From: Mycobacterium sp. IS-1264
GTDB lineage: Bacteria; Actinomycetota; Actinomycetes; Mycobacteriales; Mycobacteriaceae
DNA: 64,000 nt
NCBI RefSeq assembly: GCF_001954195.1
Contig: NZ_MBES01000034.1
Location: 33,141-97,140, forward strand
Reading direction: 5' to 3'
Positions 15,298 to 24,524 of the stretch are shown here, piece by piece. Position 1 is the first letter of the stretch, and the number at the start of each line of letters is the position of its first letter. The translations under genes were made by a program, and so were the position numbers. The notes beneath the pieces are model-generated. The model saw only the letters and a list, made by a program, of their open reading frames with translations. It was not told where the DNA came from and made no database searches.

Positions 15298-16991
15298 GGC
15301 CAGGTGGACCAGGCGGGTTCGTCGGCGGTGACCGCCCGGCCGTAGCGCTGCAGCGCCAGCGCACGGTAGTGACTCAGGATCGGGGCGGCGTCCGGCTGCA
15401 TCTGTAGCGGCGGCAGCGGGCCCAGCCGCGTCAGCGAGGTGCCGCCGCGCGCCGGCGGGCCCGCGGCGGAAAGTGCTTCGCCGGCGTCGATCAAGAGGGA
15501 AGGGGCGGCCGCGGACGCCCATTCGCCGACTTTGGCCGCCTGCGGTTCGGCATTGAAAGTCCCTCGCGCGCTGTGGTATTCGACCAGCTCGCTGATCAAC
15601 TCGGTGTTCTCCCATTCCCAGGCAACGGCGAACGCACTGGCCAAGATCGGCGCCGAGACGTTGGCGGCCCAGCGTGATCTCGCGTCGGCGTCGGCGATCG
15701 AGTACCGCACCGAGTCGACCGCCAACGCGGCCGGCACCTTGAGCTCCGCGGCCTGTTCGAGCTTGGTCATACCACGCCAGTACTCTGGCGTGCCCACTTC
15801 GCCGTGGAGGATGCCGAGTCCTTCGGCCTGCCGCGCCTCGGTTTCCTGCAGCGTCTCGTCGGGGTCCCCCGAGCTGTCGAAGCCCAGGTCCGTCAATGCG
15901 TCAGCGCGCCAAACGGTTCCGAGGTGGTTGTCGAGCTGGGCGTACTGCAGCCAACTGCTGCGCGGCGACGAGTCGAGCAGCTCGCGAGCCTGGGCGATCA
16001 GCTCGACCGCGTCCGGGAAGCGGCCCCAGAAGATCGCTATCCAGCTGCGCTGCAACAGAATACGGTGCAGATACAGTGGCTTGCCCAGTTCACGCCACCG
16101 GCTCTCGGCGTGTTCCCAGCACTGGTCGGCCGCTTCCAATGCGCCGGAGGCCAGCCGGGTGAGTCCTAGGTACAGCCAGCACCGCGCCTCGTCGTGCGCT
16201 CGGGCATATCGCGCGAGGACGGGCTGGGCCTCCGAGACCAGCTGTTCGGTCGTGGCGTGGTCGGCCGCCGACCAGCATGCCGCGGCACGCTCCAATTGCG
16301 TTCTGGCCGTGGCCAATTCCCATCCACGCGCCTGCGCGCGGGCTCCCGCTCGACGCAGCCACGGCTGCGCCTCGGACAACCGCCCGGTTTCCACGCAGAA
16401 CCTGCCGTATCCGGTAGCCGCATCGATCCGGAGATGGTCCCCGGCCTCGCTGTCGCCGCCCAGGTGATCCGGATCGGCGATGGCGCCGAGCACGTGCTGC
16501 CACAGGGGAAGCGATTCGACGTGCAGGTCGTCGTCGCAGAGCGCGGTCGCGCACAGCAGTTGCGCATAGGTGAGCAGGTAGGCGTGTTCGTCGGCGAGGT
16601 CGGTGAAATCGGTGTTCGAGTCGTCCAACGCCGCCAACTCCTTCGCGGCGCCTTCGTGATCGCCGAGCGCCGCGGTCAGGCCCGTCTGCAGGAATTGGGC
16701 TCGCCGCGAGTACTGACGGATCATGTGGGCCACCTCGGCGGCGGGTGCGCCCGCTTGGGCGGCATAGGCGGCCAGACAGTCGCGGATGCGCCGAATCGAC
16801 TCGCGGACGCCATCATTCGCTCCGCGCGCCAGGTAGATCTCGCCGAGCTGCGCGAACGCCTCGAGCGCCAGATCGTCGCGATCCTCTTGCGCGATGCGGG
16901 GCATCAACGACAGCAGCAGATCCCGCGCCGCGCCCTCGTCGGCGGCGAACGCCAGCTGGCGTGCGCGCTCCAACTCGGCCGGAATCGACAC
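15294..16991 (-). CDS. TPR-like helical repeat protein partnered with CHAT protease
   Basis: 565 residues, almost wholly alpha-helical. Several degenerate tetratricopeptide-like helix pairs are visible, e.g. DLALEAFAQLGEIYLARG, EARCWLYLGLTRLASGALEAA and QLDNHLGTVWRADAL. Such scaffolds bind peptides or partner proteins and commonly hold CHAT/caspase proteases inactive until a signal arrives. GTG 16991 is chosen because it lies six bases after a -10 hexamer (TATGAT) and begins the helical fold (SIPAELERARQLAF); the frame open upstream to 17078 overlaps the terminator of the neighbouring gene. Stop overlaps the CHAT start. Confidence 0.82.
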   Translation of the reverse strand: MSIPAELERARQLAFAADEGAARDLLLSLMPRIAQEDRDDLALEAFAQLGEIYLARGANDGVRESIRRIRDCLAAYAAQAGAPAAEVAHMIRQYSRRAQFLQTGLTAALGDHEGAAKELAALDDSNTDFTDLADEHAYLLTYAQLLCATALCDDDLHVESLPLWQHVLGAIADPDHLGGDSEAGDHLRIDAATGYGRFCVETGRLSEAQPWLRRAGARAQARGWELATARTQLERAAACWSAADHATTEQLVSEAQPVLARYARAHDEARCWLYLGLTRLASGALEAADQCWEHAESRWRELGKPLYLHRILLQRSWIAIFWGRFPDAVELIAQARELLDSSPRSSWLQYAQLDNHLGTVWRADALTDLGFDSSGDPDETLQETEARQAEGLGILHGEVGTPEYWRGMTKLEQAAELKVPAALAVDSVRYSIADADARSRWAANVSAPILASAFAVAWEWENTELISELVEYHSARGTFNAEPQAAKVGEWASAAAPSLLIDAGEALSAAGPPARGGTSLTRLGPLPPLQMQPDAAPILSHYRALALQRYGRAVTADEPAWSTWP

Positions 16992-16997
16992 GGCTGC

Positions 16998-17003
16998 ATC
17001 ATA
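16998..17003 (-). promoter_or_regulatory. -10 element of leaderless promoter (TPR-CHAT pair)
   Basis: TATGAT on the minus strand, six bases before the GTG at 16991. A near-ideal TANNNT -10 whose expected transcription start coincides with the start codon. No Shine-Dalgarno is present, consistent with leaderless translation. Confidence 0.55.
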
Positions 17004-17026
17004 AGTCTTGGCGGCGCAAACCCGGA

Positions 17027-17059
17027 GCGGCGGACGTGTGATCCAGCCACGTCCGCCGC
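17027..17059 (-). terminator. Intrinsic-type hairpin after lpqH-like gene
   Basis: Perfect 12-base arms GCGGCGGACGTG (17027-17038) and CACGTCCGCCGC (17048-17059) with a 9-base loop, 15 bases after the stop of the LpqH-like lipoprotein gene. It isolates that gene from the TPR-CHAT pair read in the same direction. Confidence 0.75.
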
Positions 17060-17074
17060 CCGGAGTTCGACCGA

Positions 17075-17557
17075 TCAACCGCAGGTCACCTTGATGCTGA
17101 AGTCCTTGGTGACCATGCCGGCCATCGGGTTCTTCAAATCGGCGCCCTGCGCCTGGCCCGTGATGGTGTAGGTCTTACCGTCCACCGCTACGTTGGCCGA
17201 GCCGACCTTGGCGCCCATGCCGCTGCTGACCGACAGCGCGTTGCCGTCGACGACAAGGGCCAACGACTCGACCTTCGGCGTGGCCTCGTCGGTCATCACG
17301 ACCGCCAGCGCCTGCTGGCCACCGCCGGTGGACCCGCTGCCGATATCGATCTTGCCGCCGGTTTTGACGCAGGTCACCGAGGCGGGATTCAACCCTGCGA
17401 GGTCGCTGCCGCCGACCTTGACCTGTGCGCCGGTGCCCGTGGAGGCGCTGGGCGCCCCACTCGACCCCGTGCTGGCCGTGTGGCCGCCGCTCGAGCAGGC
17501 CACCAGCGCCGACGCGACGCCAAGGCCTCCAATCGCTGCCGCGAGAAGACGTTTCAC
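17075..17557 (-). CDS. LpqH-family (19 kDa antigen-like) lipoprotein
   Basis: 160 residues. Lipoprotein signal peptide with lipobox ALVAC (Cys21), then a Ser/Thr/Gly-rich linker (TASTGSSGAPSASTGTG) and the beta-sheet domain typical of the mycobacterial 19 kDa antigen family, including DLKNPMAGMVTKDFSIKVTCG at the C terminus and two Cys for one disulfide. Surface lipoproteins of this family are TLR2 ligands and often glycosylated in the linker. It is a paralogue rather than LpqH itself, judging by position. Followed by its own terminator. Confidence 0.88.
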   Translation of the reverse strand: MKRLLAAAIGGLGVASALVACSSGGHTASTGSSGAPSASTGTGAQVKVGGSDLAGLNPASVTCVKTGGKIDIGSGSTGGGQQALAVVMTDEATPKVESLALVVDGNALSVSSGMGAKVGSANVAVDGKTYTITGQAQGADLKNPMAGMVTKDFSIKVTCG

Positions 17558-17695
17558 TGGGATTTCCTTCCTTCATGCGCCGCCCCGTTGGCGTCGTCAT
17601 GGGAGGAGTACAGAACGCCCGATTTGCTACCGATCCCAATTTTTCGGTGCAACCGGTAGGCTGCGTCGACGTGGCCCTAGGAAGGGAGGCAGCCA

Positions 17696-18076
17696 TTGCC
17701 GAAGGTGAAATGGCTGGGAAAGCCTGAGGCCCATGACTTTCCGGCCGCTGCCGACTACCTCGCCCTGCTCGCCGATCCGCACACCGTCGAAGAGCTGACG
17801 TATAGCCTGCAGACCTCTGACGTTGTGCACAAGAAGGCCAAGGACATACTGCGGGCCGCCCAGCTGAGCCTGCTTCCGGTTGACAATCCCCATGTCGCGT
17901 CGGATCTATCCAAGATCAAAAAGGGTGAACCGCTCTCGCCCATCCTGCTGGTCCGCGGTGACTTCGCCACCGGCGTTCCGTTACAGATCGCCGACGGCTA
18001 CCACCGCGTGTGCGCGAGCTATCACACCGACGAGAACACCGACATTCCCGTCGTCATAGTCGGCAGACCGCAGTGA
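17696..18076 (+). CDS. Small ParB/sulfiredoxin-fold-like protein
   Basis: 126 residues from a TTG start at 17696, preceded by a strong Shine-Dalgarno (GAAGGGAGG). The central segment PHVASDLSKIKKGEPLSPIL, then the LQIADGYHRVCASYH motif, matches the ParB N-terminal/sulfiredoxin-like pattern in which a (D)GxHR motif binds nucleotide. No helix-turn-helix follows, so it is not a partition protein. Cofactor or activity unknown. The stop overlaps the GTG of the downstream crotonase gene, indicating coupled expression. Confidence 0.72.
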   Translation: MPKVKWLGKPEAHDFPAAADYLALLADPHTVEELTYSLQTSDVVHKKAKDILRAAQLSLLPVDNPHVASDLSKIKKGEPLSPILLVRGDFATGVPLQIADGYHRVCASYHTDENTDIPVVIVGRPQ

Positions 18077-18813
18077 TCGAGATCCAGACCGTCGGAACGG
18101 TCCGCGTGTTGGCCCTGTCGTCGGGCCGGGTCAACGCCCTCGACGTCGAGCTGCTGGAGGAGCTGACCGCCGCCGTCCGCGAGTTGCGGGATTCGGGCGC
18201 CCGCCCGCTCGTCGTCACCGGCGCGGGCCGGGTGTTCTGCGCCGGGGTCGACCTCAACCGCGTGCTGCAGGGCGGGGCCGACTACGCCGATCGGTTGATT
18301 CCCGCGCTGTCCGACGCGTTCGTCGCACTGTTCGGCTACCCCGGGCCGACCGTCGCCGCGATCAACGGCGCCGCCATCGCGGGCGGGTGCGTGCTGGCGT
18401 GTGCCTGCGACCGCCGGCTGATCGGGCCGGACGCGCAGATCGGGGCGACGGAGGTTCGCGTCGGGGTCCCGTTTCCAGCCGCGGCGCTCGAGGTCATTCG
18501 GCACGCGTGCGGCGATCACGCCGAGGAAGTGCTGCTCGGCGGCGGCCTCTGTCGCGGCGACGACGCAGTCGCCAGCGGACTTGCCCACAGCGTGGTCGCC
18601 GACGACCTGCTCGGGGCGGCCGTGGCGGAGGCGTCGGACCTGGGTGAGATCTCGGCCGACGCCTATCGGCACACCAAAGCCCAGTTGAGGGCGCCCGTTC
18701 TGGCGCGGATCGGCGAGGCCGGCGGCATCGACCGCGAGGTGCGTGAGCTGTGGGGTGCCGAGCAGACCCGGCAGCGCATCGCCGACTCGCTTGAGCGCCT
18801 ACGGCGCCGCTGA
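18073..18813 (+). CDS. Enoyl-CoA hydratase/isomerase (crotonase) family protein
   Basis: 246 residues. Crotonase fold with oxyanion-hole segments VTGAGRVFCAGVDLNR and AAINGAAIAGGCVLACACD. The position of the first catalytic Glu of hydratases is occupied in GATEVRVGVPFP (Glu present), so activity is plausible. Short for the family (usual 255-270). GTG start at 18073 overlaps the preceding stop (GTGA); the upstream extension to 18010 lies inside the preceding gene. Convergent with lucA. Probable role in acyl-CoA metabolism, substrate unknown. Confidence 0.87.
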   Translation: MIEIQTVGTVRVLALSSGRVNALDVELLEELTAAVRELRDSGARPLVVTGAGRVFCAGVDLNRVLQGGADYADRLIPALSDAFVALFGYPGPTVAAINGAAIAGGCVLACACDRRLIGPDAQIGATEVRVGVPFPAAALEVIRHACGDHAEEVLLGGGLCRGDDAVASGLAHSVVADDLLGAAVAEASDLGEISADAYRHTKAQLRAPVLARIGEAGGIDREVRELWGAEQTRQRIADSLERLRRR

Positions 18814-18814
18814 G

Positions 18815-19636
18815 TTATTCGTCGTCGACCGCGACGCCGCCGCGGGTGCGCCGGCGGCGCATGCGGTGGGTGCCCTTGCCGGTGGGGCGGCGATTGCGCA
18901 GCCCGCCCGCGGGCTCTTCGGCGGCCGGCTCTTCGGTCGCTGCCTCTTCGGCTTTTGCGGGCTCTTCGGCGGGCTCTTCAGCTTCTTCGGCTTCGGCGGT
19001 TTCTTCGGTTTCCGCGACCGGCTCGACCGTCTCGGCTTGCTCGGTTTTATCAGCCTCGGCTTCGGGCTCTTCGGGTTCTTCCGCTTCTTCCGCCTCTTCG
19101 TCGGCCTGGGACTCCGCCGCCTCGGCCTCCTCGGCGGCTTCGTCGGCCGCCTCATCCTTCTTGCCACGACGCTTCTTGGGCTTCTTCGCCTTGATCGGTT
19201 TCGGCGGTGGCGGCGGCAACTCGGCCACAAACGACAGGTAGAAGGCGAAAATTCCGAGCAGGCCGATCGCGGCCGCGGCGCCGTAGATGCCGAACAGGTA
19301 CCGTCCGGCGGAGTCCAGGCTGAGCCAGATCTCGCTGATCGCGGTACCGACGATCAGCACGCCCGCCAGCACGTGGGCCACGATCGACCAGACCCGCATG
19401 GACAGCGCCAGCTGCGGGGTGCCCAGCTCCGGCTTGCGGGTGCGCAGCAGGGTGAACACCACGGGCAGCGCGGCCAACCCGATGAGAGCGCCCGACGCGA
19501 TGCGGCCCGCCATCCCCAGTCCGCGCGTCATCTCGCCCGTCAGCTCGTACCAGCGCGGGAGCACACAGAAGAAATAGAGGACGCCGGCACCGATCGAAAA
19601 CAACAAGTGCCACGGTATGGCGACCTTGCGCCCCAT
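18815..19636 (-). CDS. lucA: LucA, lipid uptake coordinator (Rv3723 homologue)
   Basis: 273 residues. About four membrane helices in the first 145 residues (IPWHLLFSIGAGVLYFF, GALIGLAALPVVFTLL, IVAHVLAGVLIVGTA, FGIYGAAAAIGLLGIFAFYL), then PPPPPKPIKAKK and a long Glu/Ala-rich acidic tail with a basic C-terminal RNRRPTGKGTHRMRRRR. This follows M. tuberculosis Rv3723/LucA, which stabilises the Mce1 and Mce4 complexes for fatty acid and cholesterol import. The position next to tRNA-Ser and the Rv3722c-type aminotransferase supports orthology. ATG at 19636 (MGRKVA) has an AGGAGG just upstream and matches the known N terminus; ATG 19648 is an alternative. Confidence 0.9.
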   Translation of the reverse strand: MGRKVAIPWHLLFSIGAGVLYFFCVLPRWYELTGEMTRGLGMAGRIASGALIGLAALPVVFTLLRTRKPELGTPQLALSMRVWSIVAHVLAGVLIVGTAISEIWLSLDSAGRYLFGIYGAAAAIGLLGIFAFYLSFVAELPPPPPKPIKAKKPKKRRGKKDEAADEAAEEAEAAESQADEEAEEAEEPEEPEAEADKTEQAETVEPVAETEETAEAEEAEEPAEEPAKAEEAATEEPAAEEPAGGLRNRRPTGKGTHRMRRRRTRGGVAVDDE

Positions 19637-19688
19637 ACGCCTCCTCATGCTGATGGTCAGTCCTCGGCCGCACCGGGGACTAGCTGGC

Positions 19689-19773
19689 GGAGGATGCGGG
19701 ATTTGAACCCGCGAGGGCTATTAACCCAACCCGCGTTCCAGGCGAGCGCCATAGGCCACTAGGCGAATCCTCC
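19689..19773 (-). tRNA. tRNA-Ser (GGA anticodon)
   Basis: 85 bases on the minus strand. The acceptor stem GGAGGAT pairs with ATCCTCC. A long variable arm marks a class II tRNA, and the anticodon loop reads CTGGAAC, giving anticodon GGA for serine UCC/UCU. The T arm has GGTTCAAATCC. No CCA is encoded immediately after the acceptor stem. Confidence 0.96.
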
Positions 19774-19852
19774 GTGGCCATGGTAGCCGAGTGCCCTACG
19801 GCCCCCACCGGTTGCACGCGGGTAACTCCGGGCCAGGTATTACACTCGCGAT

Positions 19853-21298
<1,446 letters not shown>

Positions 21299-21392
21299 CG
21301 GTTTTCACTGTGCACTGACGGCGCCCTGCGCGCACACTGAACGCCGCCGCTGCACACCCGATGCCAGTCGGGCCCGAGTCACCGGCCGTCGG

Positions 21393-21398
21393 TAGCCT
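21393..21398 (+). promoter_or_regulatory. Possible -10 element for leaderless dnaX
   Basis: TAGCCT seven bases before the GTG at 21406. It fits TANNNT at the distance expected if the mRNA begins at the start codon; no Shine-Dalgarno is visible. Confidence 0.35.
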
Positions 21399-21405
21399 GC
21401 TGAGC

Positions 21406-23214
21406 GTGGCCCTCTACCGCAAGTATCGACCGGCAACCTTCGCCGAAGTGGTGGGGCAGGAGCACGTCACCGAACCGCTGTCCATCGCCCTGGAAGCCGG
21501 CCGGATCAACCATGCCTACCTGTTCTCCGGGCCGCGCGGCTGCGGCAAGACGTCCTCGGCGCGCATCCTGGCCCGGTCGTTGAACTGTGCGCAGGGGCCG
21601 ACGGCCAACCCGTGCGGCGTGTGCGAATCCTGCGTGGCGTTGGCCCCCAACGCGCCCGGCAGCATCGATGTGGTGGAGCTCGACGCGGCCAGCCACGGCG
21701 GCGTCGACGACACCCGCGAGCTGCGCGACCGCGCGTTTTATGCGCCGGCGCAGTCGCGCTACCGGGTGTTCATCGTCGACGAGGCACACATGGTGACCAC
21801 CGCGGGCTTCAACGCGCTGCTCAAGATCGTCGAGGAACCCCCCGAACACCTGATCTTCATCTTCGCCACCACCGAACCGGAGAAGGTGCTGCCGACCATC
21901 CGGTCGCGCACCCATCACTACCCGTTCCGGCTGTTGCCGCCGCGCATCATGCGGGCGCTGGTCGGGCGGATCTGTGAGCAGGAGGGCGTCGTCGTCGACG
22001 ACGCGGTGTATCCGCTGCTGATCCGCGCCGGCGGCGGTTCGCCCCGCGACACCCTGTCGGTGCTGGACCAGTTGGTGGCGGGTGCCGAGGGCCAGCACGT
22101 GACCTATCAGCGGGCGCTGGGCCTGCTGGGCGCCACCGACGTCGCCTTGATCGACGACGCCGTCGACGCGCTGGCCGCTTCGGATGCGGCCACGTTGTTC
22201 GGAGCTGTCGAATCGGTCATCGACGCCGGCCACGACCCGCGGCGCTTCGCCACCGATCTGCTGGAGCGGTTCCGCGATCTCATTGTGCTGCAAGCGGTTC
22301 CGGATGCGGCTAGCCGCGGCGTGGTGGACGCGCCCGAGGATGTGCTGGACCGGATGCGCGAGCAGGCGGCACGCATCGGGCCGGCGGCGCTGACGCGCTA
22401 CGCCGAGGTGGTGCAGGCGGGCCTGGGGGAGATGCGCGGCGCGACGGCGCCACGCCTGCTGCTCGAAGTGGTCTGCGCGCGACTGCTGCTGCCCTCGGCC
22501 AGCGATGCCGAGGCGGCGCTGCTGCAACGCGTCGAGCGGATCGAGACCCGGCTGGGCGTCTCCATCCCGGCGTCAGAGGCTGCCGACAGCGCGGTGCCCC
22601 CGCCACGGCCCGCCGCGCCCAGCCCGCCGCCCAAACGGGCCGCGGCACCCAAGCCCACCCCGGTCCCCGAACCGCCTGCACCGGCGCCGCCCAAAGCCGC
22701 CCCCGAGCAGGTCCCTGACGCGGTCCCCGAATCAGCCTCTGCCCCAGGCGAACTCAACGCGTCCGCGGTGCGAACGATGTGGCCCACGGTGCGGGACAAG
22801 GTGCGCCAGCGCAGCCGCACCACCGAGGTCATGCTCGCCGGCGCCACCGTCCGGGCGATCGAGGACAACACTTTGGTGCTCACCCACGCCTCGGCGCCGC
22901 TGGCCAAGCGGCTGTCCGAACAGCGCAACGCCGACGTCATCGCCGAAGCGCTCAAGGACGCGCTGGGAGTGAACTGGCGAGTGCGGTGTGAGGCCGGCGC
23001 GGCGGAACCCGCGCCGAGCGCCCCGCCACCCGCCAAGCCGGACCCTCCCGCGGAGGAGCCCGCCGAAGCGGATTCGGCCCGGCGGGACGAAGAGGAACAC
23101 ATGCTCGCCGAAGCGGGGCGCGACGAGCCGTCGGCGCCGCGCCGCGACCCCGAAGAGGCCGCGCTCGAGCTATTACAGAACGAGTTGGGCGCGCGCCGAA
23201 TCGATAACGCCTAG
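21406..23214 (+). CDS. dnaX: DNA polymerase III subunits gamma/tau
   Basis: 602-residue clamp-loader ATPase. Begins VALYRKYRPATFAEVVGQEHV, as in all DnaX proteins. Walker A FSGPRGCGKTSSARI, four-Cys zinc module (CAQGPTANPCGVCESC), Walker B IVDEAHMV, sensor 1 FATTEPEK. After the AAA+ and collar domains a Pro/Ala-rich linker (about 400-455) leads to a tau-like C-terminal domain (NASAVRTMWPTVRDKVRQ). Equivalent of Rv3721c. Actinobacteria generally make only the long product, and no slippery A-run is seen here. It ends on a CTAG shared with the convergent gene. Confidence 0.97.
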   Translation: MALYRKYRPATFAEVVGQEHVTEPLSIALEAGRINHAYLFSGPRGCGKTSSARILARSLNCAQGPTANPCGVCESCVALAPNAPGSIDVVELDAASHGGVDDTRELRDRAFYAPAQSRYRVFIVDEAHMVTTAGFNALLKIVEEPPEHLIFIFATTEPEKVLPTIRSRTHHYPFRLLPPRIMRALVGRICEQEGVVVDDAVYPLLIRAGGGSPRDTLSVLDQLVAGAEGQHVTYQRALGLLGATDVALIDDAVDALAASDAATLFGAVESVIDAGHDPRRFATDLLERFRDLIVLQAVPDAASRGVVDAPEDVLDRMREQAARIGPAALTRYAEVVQAGLGEMRGATAPRLLLEVVCARLLLPSASDAEAALLQRVERIETRLGVSIPASEAADSAVPPPRPAAPSPPPKRAAAPKPTPVPEPPAPAPPKAAPEQVPDAVPESASAPGELNASAVRTMWPTVRDKVRQRSRTTEVMLAGATVRAIEDNTLVLTHASAPLAKRLSEQRNADVIAEALKDALGVNWRVRCEAGAAEPAPSAPPPAKPDPPAEEPAEADSARRDEEEHMLAEAGRDEPSAPRRDPEEAALELLQNELGARRIDNA

Positions 23215-24524
23215 GGCTGCCACCACGGCCGCAGCGGCAGATCGTCGTCGCCCCACTCGTCGACGTTGGCCGCCAGCACGTGATGCAGCTGAAGGTTGTT
23301 GCGCTCGAAGGCCACTCGTGATGCCGCCATGTACAGGCCCCACACCTTGGCCGTGGGCAACCCGACCTCCGCGACCCCCTCGTCCCAGTGCTCGACCAGA
23401 TTGCGGCACCAGTCACGCAGCGTCATCGCGTAGTGATGCCGGAAGTTCTCCTCGTGCAACACCTCGAAACCGGCGTCCTGGATGTCGGTGACGATGCGGC
23501 CCGAGCCGGTCAGCTCCCCGTCCGGGAACACGTAGCGGTCGGTGAACCCGCCGGCGAAGGGGGTCGACTTGTTGTCGTGCCGGGTGATGCAGTGATTGAG
23601 CAGCAGGCCGCCGGTTCGCAACTTCGACTTCAGGAAGCCGAAATAGGCGGGGTAGTTCTTGACGCCGATGTGCTCGGTCAGCCCGATCGAGGAAACGGCG
23701 TCGAACCCCGCCTCGCCCACGTCGCGGTAGTCGGAGTGCCGCACTTCAGCAAGCTCCGCGAGTCCTTCGGCCTCGATCGCGTTTTTCGCCCACTTCGCCT
23801 GCTCGGCCGACAGGGTGGCGCCGATCGCCCGCACACCGCGACGCGCGGCGTAGCGCACCATGCCGCCCCAGCCGCAGCCGACGTCGAGCAGCCGGTCGCC
23901 CGGTTGCAGCCGCAGCTTCTCGAAAATCAGCCGGTACTTGTTCTCCTGGGCCTCTTCCAGCGTTGCGTCGGCGTTGGGGTAAACCGCGCAGGTGTAGGTC
24001 ATCGACGGGCCCAGCACCCACTCGTAGAAGGTGTTGGACACGTCGTAGTGGTGGTGGATGGCCTCGGCGTCCCGGGTCTTGCTGTGCATGACGCCGGCGG
24101 CGACCCGGCGCCACCGCGGCGGCGCCTCTTCGGGGGGTGGGGCGACGGGCAACAGGTGTTCCACACCGATCGAGCGGACGACGTTGGCGAGCACCCGCGC
24201 CGACGGCCGCCTGAAGTTGACCCTGTCGGTCAGCGCCTTGAGCAGGGGGTACGGATCCCCGGGGGGCACGCCGTGCGCCTGCAGATCACCCGAGACGTAG
24301 GCGCGGGCGAGACCGAGTTCGCCGGGGGCGGTCGCCAGGTAGGTGGCGCCGCGGGACGACCGAAGATCCAGGCCCAGCTCGGCGTCGTCGCTGCCGGCGG
24401 TGCTGCCGTCGTACGCGGTGAACTTCAGCGGCTGTCCCCCGGTGGCGGTGAAGATCTCCAGGATCTCCGCCATGCTCAATTTGCCCGACTTGGTGGGGCG
24501 TTCGGGCTCTCGTGTCGTTGTCAT
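23211..24524 (-). CDS. Cyclopropane-fatty-acid-synthase-like methyltransferase (Rv3720-like)
   Basis: 437 residues. SAM-binding motif LLDVGCGWGGMVRYAARRG (about 205-223) followed by IGATLSAEQAKWAK, the CFA synthase pattern, plus HYDVSNTFYEWVLGPSMTYTCA for lipid/active-site contacts. This class adds a methylene to a cis double bond of a phospholipid acyl chain, giving cyclopropane or, in the TmsB group, a 10-methylene chain. The gene upstream encodes a flavoprotein and they overlap by 4 bases, the same pairing as tmsA-tmsB. A paralogous branched-lipid pathway is plausible. Confidence 0.87.
   Translation of the reverse strand: MTTTREPERPTKSGKLSMAEILEIFTATGGQPLKFTAYDGSTAGSDDAELGLDLRSSRGATYLATAPGELGLARAYVSGDLQAHGVPPGDPYPLLKALTDRVNFRRPSARVLANVVRSIGVEHLLPVAPPPEEAPPRWRRVAAGVMHSKTRDAEAIHHHYDVSNTFYEWVLGPSMTYTCAVYPNADATLEEAQENKYRLIFEKLRLQPGDRLLDVGCGWGGMVRYAARRGVRAIGATLSAEQAKWAKNAIEAEGLAELAEVRHSDYRDVGEAGFDAVSSIGLTEHIGVKNYPAYFGFLKSKLRTGGLLLNHCITRHDNKSTPFAGGFTDRYVFPDGELTGSGRIVTDIQDAGFEVLHEENFRHHYAMTLRDWCRNLVEHWDEGVAEVGLPTAKVWGLYMAASRVAFERNNLQLHHVLAANVDEWGDDDLPLRPWWQP

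Noticed and set aside
18743..19762. Phe/Gly/Leu-rich 339-codon plus-strand frame
   Set aside because: Shadow of the Glu/Ala-rich lucA tail (GAG/GCC read backwards gives CTC/GGC) and runs into the tRNA.
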